From contig CP082844.1 of NCBI GenBank assembly GCA_019930625.1, positions 3,720,001 to 3,784,000 of the forward strand: a stretch of DNA of 64,000 bases, given 5' to 3'. The notes below the pieces were generated by a model, which worked only from the letters and a program-made list of their open reading frames with translations, was not told where the DNA came from and did no database searches. Made by a program: the position numbers and the translations under genes. This stretch comes from Nocardia asteroides (GTDB lineage Bacteria; Actinomycetota; Actinomycetes; Mycobacteriales; Mycobacteriaceae). How positions within the stretch are numbered: the stretch's first letter is position 1; every line of letters begins with the position of its first letter. Below are positions 34,977-45,678 of the stretch, one piece after another.

Positions 34977-36911
34977 GTGAGCGCACCTACCGCACGGCCC
35001 GGGCCCTCGGCCCGAAGGCCAGCGCCTTCGGCGAACCAGCAGGCCACGCCCGCTGCCAACCCGACCTCCGCGGCCAACCGCCGCCCGGTCCCGCCCGAGC
35101 GGGTCACCGGCGCGCAGTCGGTCGTCCGGTCGCTCGAGGAGCTCGGCGTCGACACCGTATTCGGCATCCCGGGCGGTGCGATCCTTCCCGTGTACGACCC
35201 GCTGTTCGATTCCACCAAGGTGCGCCACGTCCTGGTCCGGCACGAGCAGGGCGCCGGTCACGCGGCCACCGGCTATGCCCAGGCCACCGGCAAGGTCGGT
35301 GTGTGCATGGCCACATCCGGTCCCGGCGCGACCAACCTTGTCACCCCGATCGCCGACGCGCAGATGGACTCGGTCCCGATCGTGGCCATCACCGGCCAGG
35401 TCGGTCGCAGCCTGATCGGCACCGATGCGTTCCAGGAAGCCGACATCTCCGGCATCACCATGCCGATCACCAAGCACAACTTCCTGATCACCGACGGCAT
35501 CGACATCCCGCGCATCATCGCGGAGGCGTTCTACCTCGCCTCGTCCGGCCGCCCCGGCGCCGTGCTCGTCGACATCCCCAAGGACGTGCTGCAGGCGCAG
35601 ACCACCTTCAGCTGGCCGCCGGAGATGCGGCTGCCCGGCTACCGTCCGGTCACCAAGCCGCACGGCAAGCAGGTGCGCGAAGCCGCGCGGATGATCATGG
35701 AAGCCAAGGCTCCCGTGCTCTACGTCGGCGGCGGCGTGATCAAAGCGGACGCCTCCGCCGAGCTGCTGCGGCTGGCCGAGCTGACCGGCATCCCCGTGGT
35801 CACCACGCTGATGGCGCGCGGCGCGTTCCCCGACAGCCACCGCCTGAACATGGGCATGCCCGGCATGCACGGCACCGTGGGCGCCGTCGCCGCGTTGCAG
35901 CGGTCGGACCTGCTGATCACGCTCGGCGCCCGCTTCGACGACCGCGTCACCGGCCAGCTGGACTCCTTCGCGCCCGGCGCCAAGGTGATCCACGCCGACA
36001 TCGACCCGGCAGAGATCGGCAAGAACCGGCACGCCGACGTCCCGATCGTCGGCGACTGCCGCGAGGTGATCGTCGAGCTCATCGAGACGCTGAAGGCCGA
36101 TCCCGCCGCGGGCAATTCGCTGCCGCTGCCGTTGACCGACTGGTGGACCTACCTCGACGGCGTGCGCGACGCCTACCCGCTGGGCTGGACCCCGCCCGCG
36201 GACGGCTCGCTGTCGCCGGAGTTCGTCATCGAGGCGCTGGGTCGGCTGGCCGGACCCGACGCGATCTACTGCGCGGGCGTCGGTCAGCACCAGATGTGGG
36301 CCGCGCAGTTCATCAAGTACGAGAAGCCGCGCACCTGGCTCAACTCCGGCGGCCTCGGCACCATGGGCTACGCCGTCCCGGCGGCCATGGGCGCGAAGAT
36401 GGGCGCGCCGGACAAAGAGGTGTGGGCGGTCGACGGTGACGGCTGCTTCCAGATGACCAACCAGGAGCTGGCCACCTGCGCCGTCGAGGGCGTCCCGATC
36501 AAGGTCGCGCTGATCAACAACGGCAACCTCGGCATGGTGCGCCAGTGGCAGACGCTGTTCTACCAGGAGCGTTACTCCAACACCGACCTGGGCACGCACA
36601 CCCTGCGCATCCCCGACTTCGTGAAGCTCGCCGAAGCCCTCGGCTGCCACGGCATCCGGGTGGAGCGCGAGGAGGACGTCGAGGCCGCCATCCGCGAGGC
36701 GCAGTCCATCAACGACCGTCCCGTGGTGATCGACTTCATCGTCGGCAAGGACGCCCAGGTGTGGCCCATGGTGGCGGCGGGCACCAGCAACGACGAGATC
36801 ATGGCCGCTCGCGGCATCCGCCCGCTGTTCGACGAGGACGAGCAGGCCGCCGAGCCCTCGGTCATCCACGCGGCGATGTCGCACGAACAGAACAAGGTGA
36901 ACAACGGATGA
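34977..36911 (+). CDS. ilvB: Acetolactate synthase large subunit
   Basis: A 644-residue ThDP-dependent synthase forming acetolactate and acetohydroxybutyrate, the first common step to branched-chain amino acids. It has a disordered Ala/Pro-rich N-terminus (about 1-40). The PYR domain carries the catalytic Glu in [14 protein letters not shown], a central FAD-binding domain follows, and the PP domain has the ThDP motif [14 protein letters not shown]...NNGNLGM. GTG 34977 is preceded by AAGGA at 9 nt. It ends in an ATGA overlap with ilvN. Expression should respond to the leader peptide and attenuator. Confidence 0.97.
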   Translation: MSAPTARPGPSARRPAPSANQQATPAANPTSAANRRPVPPERVTGAQSVVRSLEELGVDTVFGIPGGAILPVYDPLFDSTKVRHVLVRHEQGAGHAATGYAQATGKVGVCMATSGPGATNLVTPIADAQMDSVPIVAITGQVGRSLIGTDAFQEADISGITMPITKHNFLITDGIDIPRIIAEAFYLASSGRPGAVLVDIPKDVLQAQTTFSWPPEMRLPGYRPVTKPHGKQVREAARMIMEAKAPVLYVGGGVIKADASAELLRLAELTGIPVVTTLMARGAFPDSHRLNMGMPGMHGTVGAVAALQRSDLLITLGARFDDRVTGQLDSFAPGAKVIHADIDPAEIGKNRHADVPIVGDCREVIVELIETLKADPAAGNSLPLPLTDWWTYLDGVRDAYPLGWTPPADGSLSPEFVIEALGRLAGPDAIYCAGVGQHQMWAAQFIKYEKPRTWLNSGGLGTMGYAVPAAMGAKMGAPDKEVWAVDGDGCFQMTNQELATCAVEGVPIKVALINNGNLGMVRQWQTLFYQERYSNTDLGTHTLRIPDFVKLAEALGCHGIRVEREEDVEAAIREAQSINDRPVVIDFIVGKDAQVWPMVAAGTSNDEIMAARGIRPLFDEDEQAAEPSVIHAAMSHEQNKVNNG

Positions 36912-37411
36912 GCACCACGCATACCCTCAGCGTTCTCGTCGAGGACAAACCGGGCGTGCTGGCACGAGTCGCGGCGCTGTTCTCCCGCCGCGGCTTCAAT
37001 ATCGAATCGCTGGCGGTCGGCGGCACCGAGCTGCCGGAGATCTCGCGCATGACCATCGTCGTCACCGTCGAGGATCTGCCGCTGGAGCAGGTCACCAAGC
37101 AGCTCAACAAGCTGGTGAACGTCATCAAGATCGTGGAGCAGGACTCCGACAGCTCGGTGGCCCGCGAACTGATCCTGGTGAAGGTGCGCGCCGACGCCAG
37201 CGTGCGGACCCAGGTGATCGAAGCCGTCGGGCTGTTCCGCGCGAAGGTCATCGACGTGTCGCCGGACGCGCTCACCGTCGAGGCGACCGGAACCCGGTCC
37301 AAGCTCGACGCGCTGCTGCGGATGCTCGAGCCGTACGGCATCAGGGAGATCGTGCAGTCCGGTGTCGTCGCGGTGGGCCGTGGGCCGAAGTCCATCACCG
37401 CCACTCGGTGA
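36908..37411 (+). CDS. ilvN: Acetolactate synthase regulatory subunit
   Basis: A 167-residue small subunit. An N-terminal ACT domain ([35 protein letters not shown]) binds valine for feedback inhibition, and a C-terminal ACT-like domain ([21 protein letters not shown]) follows. It overlaps the stop of ilvB by 4 bp, so synthesis of the two subunits is coupled. Length and motifs are normal. A 215-bp spacer with unusual repeats separates it from ilvC. Confidence 0.97.
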   Translation: MSTTHTLSVLVEDKPGVLARVAALFSRRGFNIESLAVGGTELPEISRMTIVVTVEDLPLEQVTKQLNKLVNVIKIVEQDSDSSVARELILVKVRADASVRTQVIEAVGLFRAKVIDVSPDALTVEATGTRSKLDALLRMLEPYGIREIVQSGVVAVGRGPKSITATR

Positions 37412-37488
37412 GATAGCGAGCGGCACACCGATGGGGCCGACCGTCCGGCGGCGGCCACACGCTAGTCTTTCTGCGATCGACGGTTGGC

Positions 37489-38640
<1,152 letters not shown>

Positions 38641-38660
38641 CCTCTCGGCTGATTCGCACG

Positions 38661-38692
38661 GGTGGCCCGCTCCGGACTCGGAGCGGGCCACC
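38661..38692. terminator. Hairpin terminator after ilvC
   Basis: GGTGGCCCGCTCC (38661-38673) pairs perfectly with GGAGCGGGCCACC (38680-38692) around a 6-nt loop. It lies between the convergent ends of ilvC and the small secreted protein gene, so it can serve both. Confidence 0.85.
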
Positions 38693-38709
38693 GGCGTCTT
38701 CACGGACTT

Positions 38710-38997
38710 CTAGCTGCTGCCGAACATGCCTGGCGCTTGCTGCCCGAAACCCTGACCGAAGGGGCCGCCGTACTGGTTGTCGCCCCAGCCCAACAGCGGG
38801 TTGTTGTTGCAACTCCAATTCTGGAACGGACCGAAGGCGCACCGGTCGTAATACGGGTCGTACCAGGCGTGAGTGACCCCGGGTGTGCCCGGGGTGGCCG
38901 AGGCAGGCATCGCCGACACGGTCAACGGGATTGCGGTGATCGCACCGGCGACGGCCACGCGGGCCAGGGTGCGGCGTGCGCTGATTGTGGAGAACAA
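38710..38997 (-). CDS. Small secreted protein, 95 residues
   Basis: TTG 38997 is preceded by AAAGGA at 6 nt. It starts a clear Sec signal peptide (LARVAVAGAITAIPLTVSAM, cleavage after PASA). The mature part of about 60 residues has two Cys (DRCAFGPFQNWSCNN) and a Gly/Gln/Phe-rich tail (GGPFGQGFGQQAPGMFGSS). I do not recognise the family. Small Cys-pair secreted proteins of this kind are common and uncharacterised in Nocardia and mycobacteria. It is convergent with ilvC. Confidence 0.75.
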   Translation of the reverse strand: MFSTISARRTLARVAVAGAITAIPLTVSAMPASATPGTPGVTHAWYDPYYDRCAFGPFQNWSCNNNPLLGWGDNQYGGPFGQGFGQQAPGMFGSS

Positions 38998-39402
38998 CGT
39001 AAATCCTTTCGTTCTACGGTGAGTGTTTCGCTCACCATCCCCCCGTTGCGGGTCTGCCCACGGCCTTACCCCCGCAGACAGGTCTGGATCTACGGTCGCT
39101 GCTTCGCGGTCGCGCGCAACGACGGGCAGCGGCTGCTGTTTCACTCTTGCGCACTTGCCGCGAAAGGTCACGGGTGTTCGCGCCTTTGCGGGTGAAATCG
39201 AACCGCCGTATTAGGGGCAACCCCTATACGCGTTGCTCGCCGATCGCAGAAGCTTGTGTCTTCCCCTCGACGAGGTGATTGGCGGCGGCGCACTGCGCGG
39301 GCCCAGGCTGGTTACTCGCTCGTACCGACGGCAGCGCCTAGGGTTCTCCCGGACAACGGGGTCGAATAGCCGAGAATTCTCTGCCCGAACGGAGGGTGAC
39401 CC
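38998..39402. other. 405-bp divergent intergenic region with a TAGGGG palindrome
   Basis: This separates the small secreted protein gene from the thioesterase gene and should carry both promoters. The most regular element is TAGGGG-CAA-CCCCTA at 39212-39226, followed by TATACG. The half-site order is opposite to CsoR/RicR copper sites, so I do not assign a regulator. No gene is supported here. Confidence 0.5.
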
Positions 39403-40451
39403 TTGCCCGACTCGCCACACCCGCGCCCTGTCGCGACCGCCCCGAATCCGGCCTCGATCGGTCGGCGTCCCGAGGCGATCCACCGCTTCCTCGTCCAACC
39501 CGCCGACGCGGGCATCCTCGGATCGGTCGACGGCGGCAAACTCCTCGAATGGATCGACAAAGTCGCCTATGCGGCGGCGGCCCAGTGGAGCGGCCGCTAC
39601 TGCGTCACCGCCTATGTCGGAAACATCCATCTCGACCGTCCGATCGCGGTCGGCGAACTGGTCGAATTGCACGCCAACCTCGTCCACACCGGGCGCACCA
39701 GCATGCACATCCTCGTGACGGTCTATTCCACCGATCCCACCCGGGTGAAGCAGGTGCAGTCGGCGCAATGCCTGACGATCTTCGTCGCGGTGGACGAGGA
39801 GAGGCGCAATGTGGAAGTCCCGCAATGGAATCCGACGACCTTGCTGGAAATGCAGCGGCATCGGCAGGCGCGGGCCAGGATTTCGGTGCGCAAGCAGATC
39901 GAGGAGGCGATGGCCGCGCAGCGGTACACCTCCGCGGGCACCGCGCCGAGCGCCACGCTGCGCTTCCTGGCAGCCCCTTCGGACATCAACTGGGGCGGCA
40001 AAGTTCACGGTGGCCGGACGATGCGGTGGATCGACGAGGCGGCGTACGTGTGCGGCGCCGACTGGGCCGGGCAGCGCGTCCTCACCTCCTACTTCGGTGG
40101 CATCCGCTTCTACCGTCCGATCGTGATCGGCCACGTCGTCGAGGTCACCGCGCGATTGATCCACACCGGCCGCGCAGCATGCATGTCAGCGTGCACGTGA
40201 CCTCCACCGAGGCCCACTCCGACGAACCCGCGCTGGCGGCGCACGGTCTCGCGGTGGTCGTCGCGGTGGACGACGACGGAAAAGCGCGTGCCGTGCGCCA
40301 GTGGGAGCCGGTCTCCGAGGAGGATCGCGCCCTCGAGGCGCACGCCCGGCACTTGGTCGAACTGCGCGCGCTGGTGGAACCGTTCACCATGGCGAGCGCC
40401 GTACCCTCCGATGCCGAACCGAGCCATTTCCGAGTGCCGAGGCCGAGCTGA
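39403..40451 (+). pseudogene. Acyl-CoA thioesterase (double hotdog), frameshifted
   Basis: Two hotdog domains of an acyl-CoA thioesterase (YciA/BACH type, about 349 residues when repaired). The first (about 30-140) has ILGSVDGGKLLEWIDKVAYAAAAQW and LVHTGRTSMHILV; the second has INWGGKVHGGRTMRWIDEAAYVCG and LIHTGR. At about 40172 the frame changes. The sequence reads GGCCGCGCAGC where GGCCGC-CGC-AGC would continue into SMHVSVHVTSTEAHSDEPA. The first frame ends at 40200, and the shifted frame continues to 40451 with clear homology to the first domain. The start is TTG 39403 with GGAGGG 6 nt upstream. It is a 1-nt deletion, genuine or a sequence error. Confidence 0.8.
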
Positions 40452-40488
40452 TGCCGAGCTTGCCTCGCTAGGCTGGTTCCCTATTCCG

Positions 40489-41055
40489 TTGGCGGGAACG
40501 CGACCGCGTGAGGGGGCGACCATCGAGCAGCGAGGGGCAACGCAGCATCGATCGAGAAGAGCAGCGAGGATACTGGGTGCGACGGTGGCATCAGCGATCC
40601 TGGTGAGCTGCCAGCCGGGCGACGACGCGATCCCGGAGACCTTTTCCACCCCGATCCTGAATTGCGACGGCACGATGCCGATCGGCCCGCAAATGATCTC
40701 CGATCCGAGCTTCTCGAAATTCGTCGCCGGACTGGGTCTGCGATCAGACGTGCAGGTGGCCACTGGTGGAGCGAAGGTCTCGACTACTCATCCCGATGCG
40801 GTAGACCTCTCGCTCGATCTGTGCTTGCCGGGCTCGGATGGGCTGCACGAGCTGCTCACAGTGGCGACCGAGATCGCATACGCGCTCAAACAACACCCGC
40901 TCGGGTCTCGCGCAGCCACTTTATCGATCGCCCGCGTCGGCCCTGATGCCGTGAGGCGGAGGGAGGTTCGCGATCCGCACTTCCGAAGCCGCCCATGGGA
41001 CAGGACGACCTCGCGGGAGGCCGAGTCGCGAACGTGGGAAGTGGTCGACGGGTAG
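40489..41055 (+). CDS. Putative lipoprotein of unknown family
   Basis: About 188 residues. A basic stretch, the helix ILGATVASAILVSC (lipobox Cys near 39) and a mature domain with CDGTMPIGPQMISDPSFSKFVAGL, VDLSLDLCLPGSDGLHELLTV and a C-terminal FRSRPWD...TWEVV. No ATG or GTG fits the frame. TTG 40489 is the best start but lacks a clear ribosome-binding site, so the 5' end is uncertain. It follows the thioesterase gene by 37 bp. I do not recognise the family. Confidence 0.6.
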   Translation: MAGTRPREGATIEQRGATQHRSRRAARILGATVASAILVSCQPGDDAIPETFSTPILNCDGTMPIGPQMISDPSFSKFVAGLGLRSDVQVATGGAKVSTTHPDAVDLSLDLCLPGSDGLHELLTVATEIAYALKQHPLGSRAATLSIARVGPDAVRRREVRDPHFRSRPWDRTTSREAESRTWEVVDG

Positions 41056-41140
41056 ACCGCGATGCGAAGAAGCGGATGGGTTCGAGGTCGGGTTTCCGAC
41101 CGTAGACAACCTCTGGATCGTCAGGTGAAGCCGCACCTGG

Positions 41141-41743
41141 CTAGTCCGCATCAGCCTGCTGAAGCTCGCGAATCAGAACGTCGAACTGCGGGGCGCCAAG
41201 CCAGCTCGGGCGCAGAGTGCCGACCCGGTACCACCCCCACCGGCGATACTTGTCATACGCCCGGTGATTATCCGGGCGAACCAGCAATGTCGCGCGCCGC
41301 TCGGGCCGGAACGCGAGCAGTTCGTCATGCAGGGCGCGCGCGATACCCTTCCCGGTGAACTGTGCGCGCACCATGATCTCGCTGAACGCGAATGTGCGAG
41401 AGCCGTTCTCGGCAGTGAAGGCCGCCCGGTCGCCTTCGTCGAGCCTCAGCCCGTCCCACCACGCGGTGTGGGCGTTGAGCGGCCAACCCCACGCCTGGCC
41501 GCAGAACTCACCGTCCAAGCGGGCGATTACCAACTCGAACCCACCGGCGCGGGCAGGGTCGGTGTAGGCATCGAATCGGTGCATAAACGACTCGGGGGAT
41601 TCGAACTCTCCGCCGGACTCGATCGTATCGACGTAGGAGTCGCGGAAGATGCGTTCTACTTCATCGCGGAGTTCGCGGGCCTGTGCGGCGGTGTAGTGCT
41701 GGAAGTCGATGCCGTCTGCCGCCGGGGACTGCTCGGGCTTCAC
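41141..41743 (-). CDS. GNAT-family acetyltransferase
   Basis: A 200-residue GNAT-like protein. FAFSEIMVRAQFTGKGIARALHDELLA contains the acetyl-CoA pyrophosphate loop (Q/RxxGxG/A as QFTGKGIA), then RATLLVRPDNHRAYDKYRRWGWYRVG, the usual C-terminal strand-helix. The long N-terminal part carries the acceptor site, which cannot be predicted. Its start overlaps the stop of the XRE regulator gene by 4 bp. GNAT proteins coupled to this XRE-TPR regulator type are common in actinobacteria, with unknown targets. Confidence 0.85.
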   Translation of the reverse strand: MKPEQSPAADGIDFQHYTAAQARELRDEVERIFRDSYVDTIESGGEFESPESFMHRFDAYTDPARAGGFELVIARLDGEFCGQAWGWPLNAHTAWWDGLRLDEGDRAAFTAENGSRTFAFSEIMVRAQFTGKGIARALHDELLAFRPERRATLLVRPDNHRAYDKYRRWGWYRVGTLRPSWLGAPQFDVLIRELQQADAD

Positions 41744-43080
41744 GCAGGAACAACCTTCCCCGCCAGTTCGTCGAAACGGGTTGTGAACTCATCGAAACGG
41801 CCTTCTGCCGCGACGCGCACCGAATCCAGCCGGCGCAGGGTGCGAATGGAAGACACGGAACCTTCAAGGTCGGCCAGAACGGAGATCCCTTGCTCGACGG
41901 CAGCGTCGATTTCGCCGATCTCTGCTAGCGCCGTCGCCGAGCCTGCCCGGTAGCACGCCGAGTTTCGAGCTCCAGCCTGTTCCAGAACAAGGCCGGCGTG
42001 CAGGTCGGCGGACTTCGCGTAGTCGCCGAAATGTCCATATGCGCAGGCTTCGTGGTACCTGATTTCGCTGTTGTTGACGAATCGCACCCATGACGGGCAT
42101 TCGTCGTGCGCCTCGTAGTCGAGCGCAAAATCGAGTTCCCGCCATGCTGTAGCGATGGATTTACCGAACGCGGCCCGGTCGCCGAGAATCCCGTACGCTT
42201 GCGCCTCGCGTGTGGCGATGAGGGCATGGATAAGGCCGGGTGCGTCGCCACGGGTGAGTTCCCGGGCGCGGTCGGAGAGGTTGAGCGCGTGATGGGGGTT
42301 CGCCTCTCCGCTGCGCTCACGGGATACCGCCAGCAGTGCGGCGTTCAAACACACGTGTACGGTGAGCGCGTCGTTGCCTGCCTGGTTCGCCAAACCGAAT
42401 GCGTCGGCGTAGCAGCGACGGGCGAGTGGGTACAGTTCGGAGTCGTACGCCAGCCATCCGGCGATGGTCGCGAGTTCTCCTGTGGCGCTCATGAATGCGC
42501 GGCCGGCGTTTTCGGAGAAAGCGCACGTGTCGAGCAGGCGCTTCGCAGCTTCGAGCGCTTGGACGGCATCTTGCACCAGCGCCGCGCCGCCGATTTCCTG
42601 TTCGCGGTGGCACAGGTAGGCGGCGAAATCATCGAGTCGCCGCGCGTCGGCGACGCCGATGCGAGCCGGAGCCGCATCACCATCGGCGCTTGCCGCTAGC
42701 ATTGCGGCTCCCATCAGCATTCCGAATTCGCGTCGCTTCACATCAACCTCGGTTTCCGCCGTGCTGTGTTGGCCGCCCACAACCAGGTTATCGCCCGCCG
42801 CCTCGGTGGGGCGTTGGCGAGCGAGCGGTATCGCGGCGTCGCGCAGGTCGTGGACCTCGGCTCGAAAGCGGGCACGCTGTTCGTCTGTGAGCCGAGCGAG
42901 TTCGGTGTCCAATGCGCTTGCGGAGTCATTGCGTACTGGCTTGTCCGCGGTGGCGCGCTCCCACTTGCGGATCGTCGCAACCTGAAAGCCTGTTCGTTCC
43001 GCGAACTGCTCCTGCGTCAGCCGAAGGGCCGCCGAGCGCAGCGCCTTGACTTCGACCTTCGTCCATTTGTTGACGATCAT
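41740..43080 (-). CDS. XRE-family regulator with C-terminal TPR-like domain
   Basis: A 446-residue regulator. The N-terminal helix-turn-helix reads LTQEQFAERTGFQVATIRKWERA (about 20-45), and a long alpha-helical TPR-like sensor follows (about 130-440), with repeats such as CFLNAALLAVSRERSGEANPHHAL-type and ACAYGHFGDYAKSADLHAGL. ATG 43080 has AGGGGG 5 nt upstream. The layout resembles Streptomyces XRE-TPR regulators. It is coupled to the GNAT gene and divergent from three small unknown genes, and it may control both sides through the 189-bp gap. Confidence 0.85.
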   Translation of the reverse strand: MIVNKWTKVEVKALRSAALRLTQEQFAERTGFQVATIRKWERATADKPVRNDSASALDTELARLTDEQRARFRAEVHDLRDAAIPLARQRPTEAAGDNLVVGGQHSTAETEVDVKRREFGMLMGAAMLAASADGDAAPARIGVADARRLDDFAAYLCHREQEIGGAALVQDAVQALEAAKRLLDTCAFSENAGRAFMSATGELATIAGWLAYDSELYPLARRCYADAFGLANQAGNDALTVHVCLNAALLAVSRERSGEANPHHALNLSDRARELTRGDAPGLIHALIATREAQAYGILGDRAAFGKSIATAWRELDFALDYEAHDECPSWVRFVNNSEIRYHEACAYGHFGDYAKSADLHAGLVLEQAGARNSACYRAGSATALAEIGEIDAAVEQGISVLADLEGSVSSIRTLRRLDSVRVAAEGRFDEFTTRFDELAGKVVPA

Positions 43081-43269
43081 CCTCACCCCCTGATTCCCCT
43101 GCAATGCATGGTGGCGCAAGCGTATTACGTCTATGCGGCTTCTATGGCTGGGATCACATGCCGAACATGGCGAAGCTGAAGGCAGCCCCACCGCCGGGTC
43201 GAATCGGACCTACACGGACTCCCCGGCGGTGGGTGCCTACCACGTTGAACCAGGCGGAGGGACACCCGA

Positions 43270-43761
43270 ATGAGTTCGCCGAACGACATCCAGGACACGC
43301 CGTTGTCGGTGTGCCATTTCTACCGAAAGGTGTGTGATCTGCCCGCTGAAGTAGACCCGCCGCATACGGGGCGGATCGTGATCCGAACCGGCGTTGTGTG
43401 CGGGCTGATGATGCCAGCCTTCATCGGCTCTGAAGTGAAGATGCGGATGCAGTGCCACGGCCAGCAGGTCGGCCCGATTCTGACGCATCCGCGTTCGCAA
43501 AGCTGGACATTCCTGGCGTGTGCGGACCTCCCGGACGCGATCGGGTTGTTCGCAGAGATGTCGCGGTTGCAGGTCTCCATCATCTGTGGCGGAGGGATCA
43601 TTGCCCTACCTGGCCCGGGCCAGCGCCCGGGTTTTTTCCGTGCGTGGGTGCAGCCGCCGCGCGACCCGTTCCGCCCGTCCGGGACTGCCGTGATCGATGC
43701 GATTCGGGGATGTGTTGTGCAGCGTGCGAGCAAGCGGCGGGGCCTGGTGAACCATGTCTGA
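43270..43761 (+). CDS. Hypothetical protein, 163 residues
   Basis: A good ribosome-binding site (GGAGGG, 8 nt) precedes ATG 43270. The protein is Cys-containing and mostly beta, with GRIVIRTGVVCGLMMPAFIGSEV and CADLPDAIGLFAEMSRLQVSIICGGG. It ends in a basic tail. I do not recognise a named domain. Similar genes sit beside XRE-TPR regulators in other actinobacteria. Its stop overlaps the next start by 8 bp, making it the first of three coupled genes. Confidence 0.65.
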   Translation: MSSPNDIQDTPLSVCHFYRKVCDLPAEVDPPHTGRIVIRTGVVCGLMMPAFIGSEVKMRMQCHGQQVGPILTHPRSQSWTFLACADLPDAIGLFAEMSRLQVSIICGGGIIALPGPGQRPGFFRAWVQPPRDPFRPSGTAVIDAIRGCVVQRASKRRGLVNHV

Positions 43762-44071
43762 TGGCGCGCACGGATGCGGTCCGGAATGCGAACCATGGAT
43801 CACCGCAACGCATTGTGGCGTGACGAAGTTCGATCACGCGACAGGTGAACTTCTGGCAGTGCGCTGCCCGTCGAAGACCTGCTGTGACCTCGTTGTGCCG
43901 CTCACTGCAGGCCGGATCGCACCGCATGCCGCTCCGGTCGGTGTGACTCGCAGCCGGTGCCCGTGGATCGGCATGCGTGTGGTTGATGACCGCAACCCGT
44001 TCCAGACCGGAGTCGCCGAGCTACACCCGACCGATCTGTGTACTCCTGGGGAAGGGCGGTCCGAGTCGTGA
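43754..44071 (+). CDS. Hypothetical Cys-rich protein, 105 residues
   Basis: A small soluble protein with Cys/His-rich segments: AHGCGPECEPWITATHCGV near the N-terminus and VRCPSKTCCDLVV in the middle, plus single Cys residues later. The spacing suggests metal binding, but no known zinc-ribbon signature is exact. It overlaps the preceding gene by 8 bp and the following gene by 4 bp, so the three form a tight operon. The function is unknown. Confidence 0.6.
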   Translation: MSDGAHGCGPECEPWITATHCGVTKFDHATGELLAVRCPSKTCCDLVVPLTAGRIAPHAAPVGVTRSRCPWIGMRVVDDRNPFQTGVAELHPTDLCTPGEGRSES

Positions 44072-44364
44072 ACTACGACGCCCGATATGAGGCGGAAATC
44101 GACGTGCTCATGGACGTGCTGACAGCGCTCGCCAACACCGCCGAGCGACCCGCCGACTGCAATCTGAGCGAGGCCGACCGTGTGCGCCTGTTCGCCGTGG
44201 TGCTGTACGAGCTGATCGTCAGTGCGCGTAGCGTGGCCGGCCCCGACGCCGGACGGTTGTACGCCGCGCCGATCCTGGACCCGATAATCGAAGGTGTCGT
44301 CGAGGAGGTGACGCCGTTGGATCTGCTGATATCAGCGCTCCTCGTCCACCAGACCCCGACATAG
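44068..44364 (+). CDS. Hypothetical helical protein, 98 residues
   Basis: GTG 44068 overlaps the preceding stop (GTGA). The protein is predicted almost entirely helical, with AEIDVLMDVLTALANTAERPAD and VRLFAVVLYELIVSARSVAG, and lacks Cys clusters or signal peptide apart from one Cys. It is the last gene of the three-gene unit divergent from the XRE regulator. No family was recognised. The 79 bp after it precede the convergent NgoMIV-like gene. Confidence 0.55.
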   Translation: MNYDARYEAEIDVLMDVLTALANTAERPADCNLSEADRVRLFAVVLYELIVSARSVAGPDAGRLYAAPILDPIIEGVVEEVTPLDLLISALLVHQTPT

Positions 44365-44443
44365 AGGTGTCGAATTGCCGTGGATCGCAAAGATCGCGCC
44401 TCGATCGATCTGCGAAGATGCCTTAGTCACTCGGTCTATCGAG

Positions 44444-45331
44444 TCAAGAATTTTCTTCGCTCCCCGCGATCGCTGACTGATAGATAGGTAGGCGCCTAAT
44501 CTCGTCAACTAGGTCTTGATACGGACGAACGCGCCGCTGTGCGACCATCCGCTCGAGGTTGACTCTAGGCAGCCAGATTCCGCCGCGCTGTGCTTCGATG
44601 GCTTGAGCGGCGATGCGAAGCTCAGGCAACGCCAGATGATATACGCAGTCGACAGCACCCGATCCGTACGCGATGAGTTTCAGCATCGCAGGACGCGGCT
44701 CCATCGTCAGAACTGCATAGTGAGGCATGTGCCCTCGGCGTAGATTGACCAGTTTCGCGCCCTGGGAGACGCAATCCTGGGCTCGGTCGGTGCGAAGGGT
44801 CCACTTAGAGGACAAGCCGACAAGCAACCGAGCCGGCGTGTTCGGCGCACTGACGGTGATGTCAATCTTGAGCATCGATTCCTCGGGCATTGTGCCCACG
44901 AGCTGAGACACAAGGCCGTGGTTCTCTTGGACGCCTTCTCTCACGGCTTGAAGGCGAACCGTGAGGTCGGTGATCGCGGGAGATGGGGGTAGCTGCTGTA
45001 GGTCTCGGAGGACGAGTTCCAGCTCGTCGGTCGGTTGGCGATATGACTTCTGGAACTGGCGAAACACGCCGAGGTGGCGGTACTGCTCGAAATCCATCGC
45101 TGGCCTGGACTGTCGAATAGCCAGGTCCGGTCGCACTGATTTCAGGTGCTCCGCAGCGGCGTTCTCCATCATCCTGCCGACATTGGGAATCTCATGTCTC
45201 CCCGGCTCTACGCCAAGAGTCTGGAACATTGCGTGACCCCATTCGATCGACCCGGCATCGTTGTTGTCAGACGTCGACGGGTTGCCGTTGCGACGGTAGC
45301 CGCAAAGTGCGGCTGCGAATGGTGCGGTCAC
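44444..45331 (-). CDS. NgoMIV-like type II restriction endonuclease
   Basis: A 295-residue enzyme of the NgoMIV family (CCGG-group PD-(D/E)XK nucleases). Alignment from memory to NgoMIV (G^CCGGC) matches the N-terminal Ser/Asn/Asp-rich stretch, a helix Glu near 56 (GRMMENAAAEH), the catalytic Asp near 157 in LKIDITVSA, and the diagnostic SSKWTLRTDRAQD (Ser-x-Lys near 174-176). Late similarity is AYGSGAVDCVYHLALPELR. The start at 45331 is preferred because similarity begins at the first residues. It should cleave GCCGGC or a closely related CCGG-type site. Its visibly lower G+C suggests transfer. Confidence 0.85.
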   Translation of the reverse strand: MTAPFAAALCGYRRNGNPSTSDNNDAGSIEWGHAMFQTLGVEPGRHEIPNVGRMMENAAAEHLKSVRPDLAIRQSRPAMDFEQYRHLGVFRQFQKSYRQPTDELELVLRDLQQLPPSPAITDLTVRLQAVREGVQENHGLVSQLVGTMPEESMLKIDITVSAPNTPARLLVGLSSKWTLRTDRAQDCVSQGAKLVNLRRGHMPHYAVLTMEPRPAMLKLIAYGSGAVDCVYHLALPELRIAAQAIEAQRGGIWLPRVNLERMVAQRRVRPYQDLVDEIRRLPIYQSAIAGSEENS

Positions 45332-45678
45332 GGTACAACCATGCCAGCTGCGAACCGGATTAGCGGCACCACCCCTCGGTCGTGGTGGTTGACGTCGACA
45401 TCGGTGCGCTCACGGTGTCCTCCGTCAGCATGGAAAGCTCGGCATCAGTCCCGTGGAGGCGTGATGGCACCGTCTGTACTGAGACCGTTGCCGGTCCCTG
45501 GGTGGTGGCGGCAGTGGCACCCCGCAGGCGTACGCGTACCCGCAACGTGGCGTACTGGTCGCAGCCCACGGGGTCCATCAAGATCGACGGGATCCGAGAT
45601 GCTCCCGCTCGATGAGGTTGTGCCTGTGGGGGATACAAAAGCCTCGGGAAGTCGGAAACGTCAGGAGGGCGCTATGCC
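45332..45678. other. 347-bp gap between the two restriction enzyme genes
   Basis: This is a divergent region that should hold promoters for both endonuclease genes. Short frames occur on both strands (minus 45360-45638, plus 45382-45615, and a 27-codon plus frame from ATG 45599 whose stop overlaps the NaeI-like start). None has convincing support. The last one could couple translation to the NaeI-like gene. Confidence 0.4.

Noticed and set aside
34884..36884. Long antisense frame over ilvB
   Set aside because: His/Arg/Asp-rich garbled translation with no recognisable domain; a mirror of the ilvB codons.
39212..39226. Copper-type CsoR/RicR operator
   Set aside because: The half-sites are GGGG then CCCC, the reverse of the CCC-n-GGG order of those sites, and no copper gene is nearby.
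45360..45638. Genes on either strand between the two restriction enzyme genes
   Set aside because: Overlapping frames on both strands look equally plausible, none has a good ribosome-binding site or family, so neither is called.
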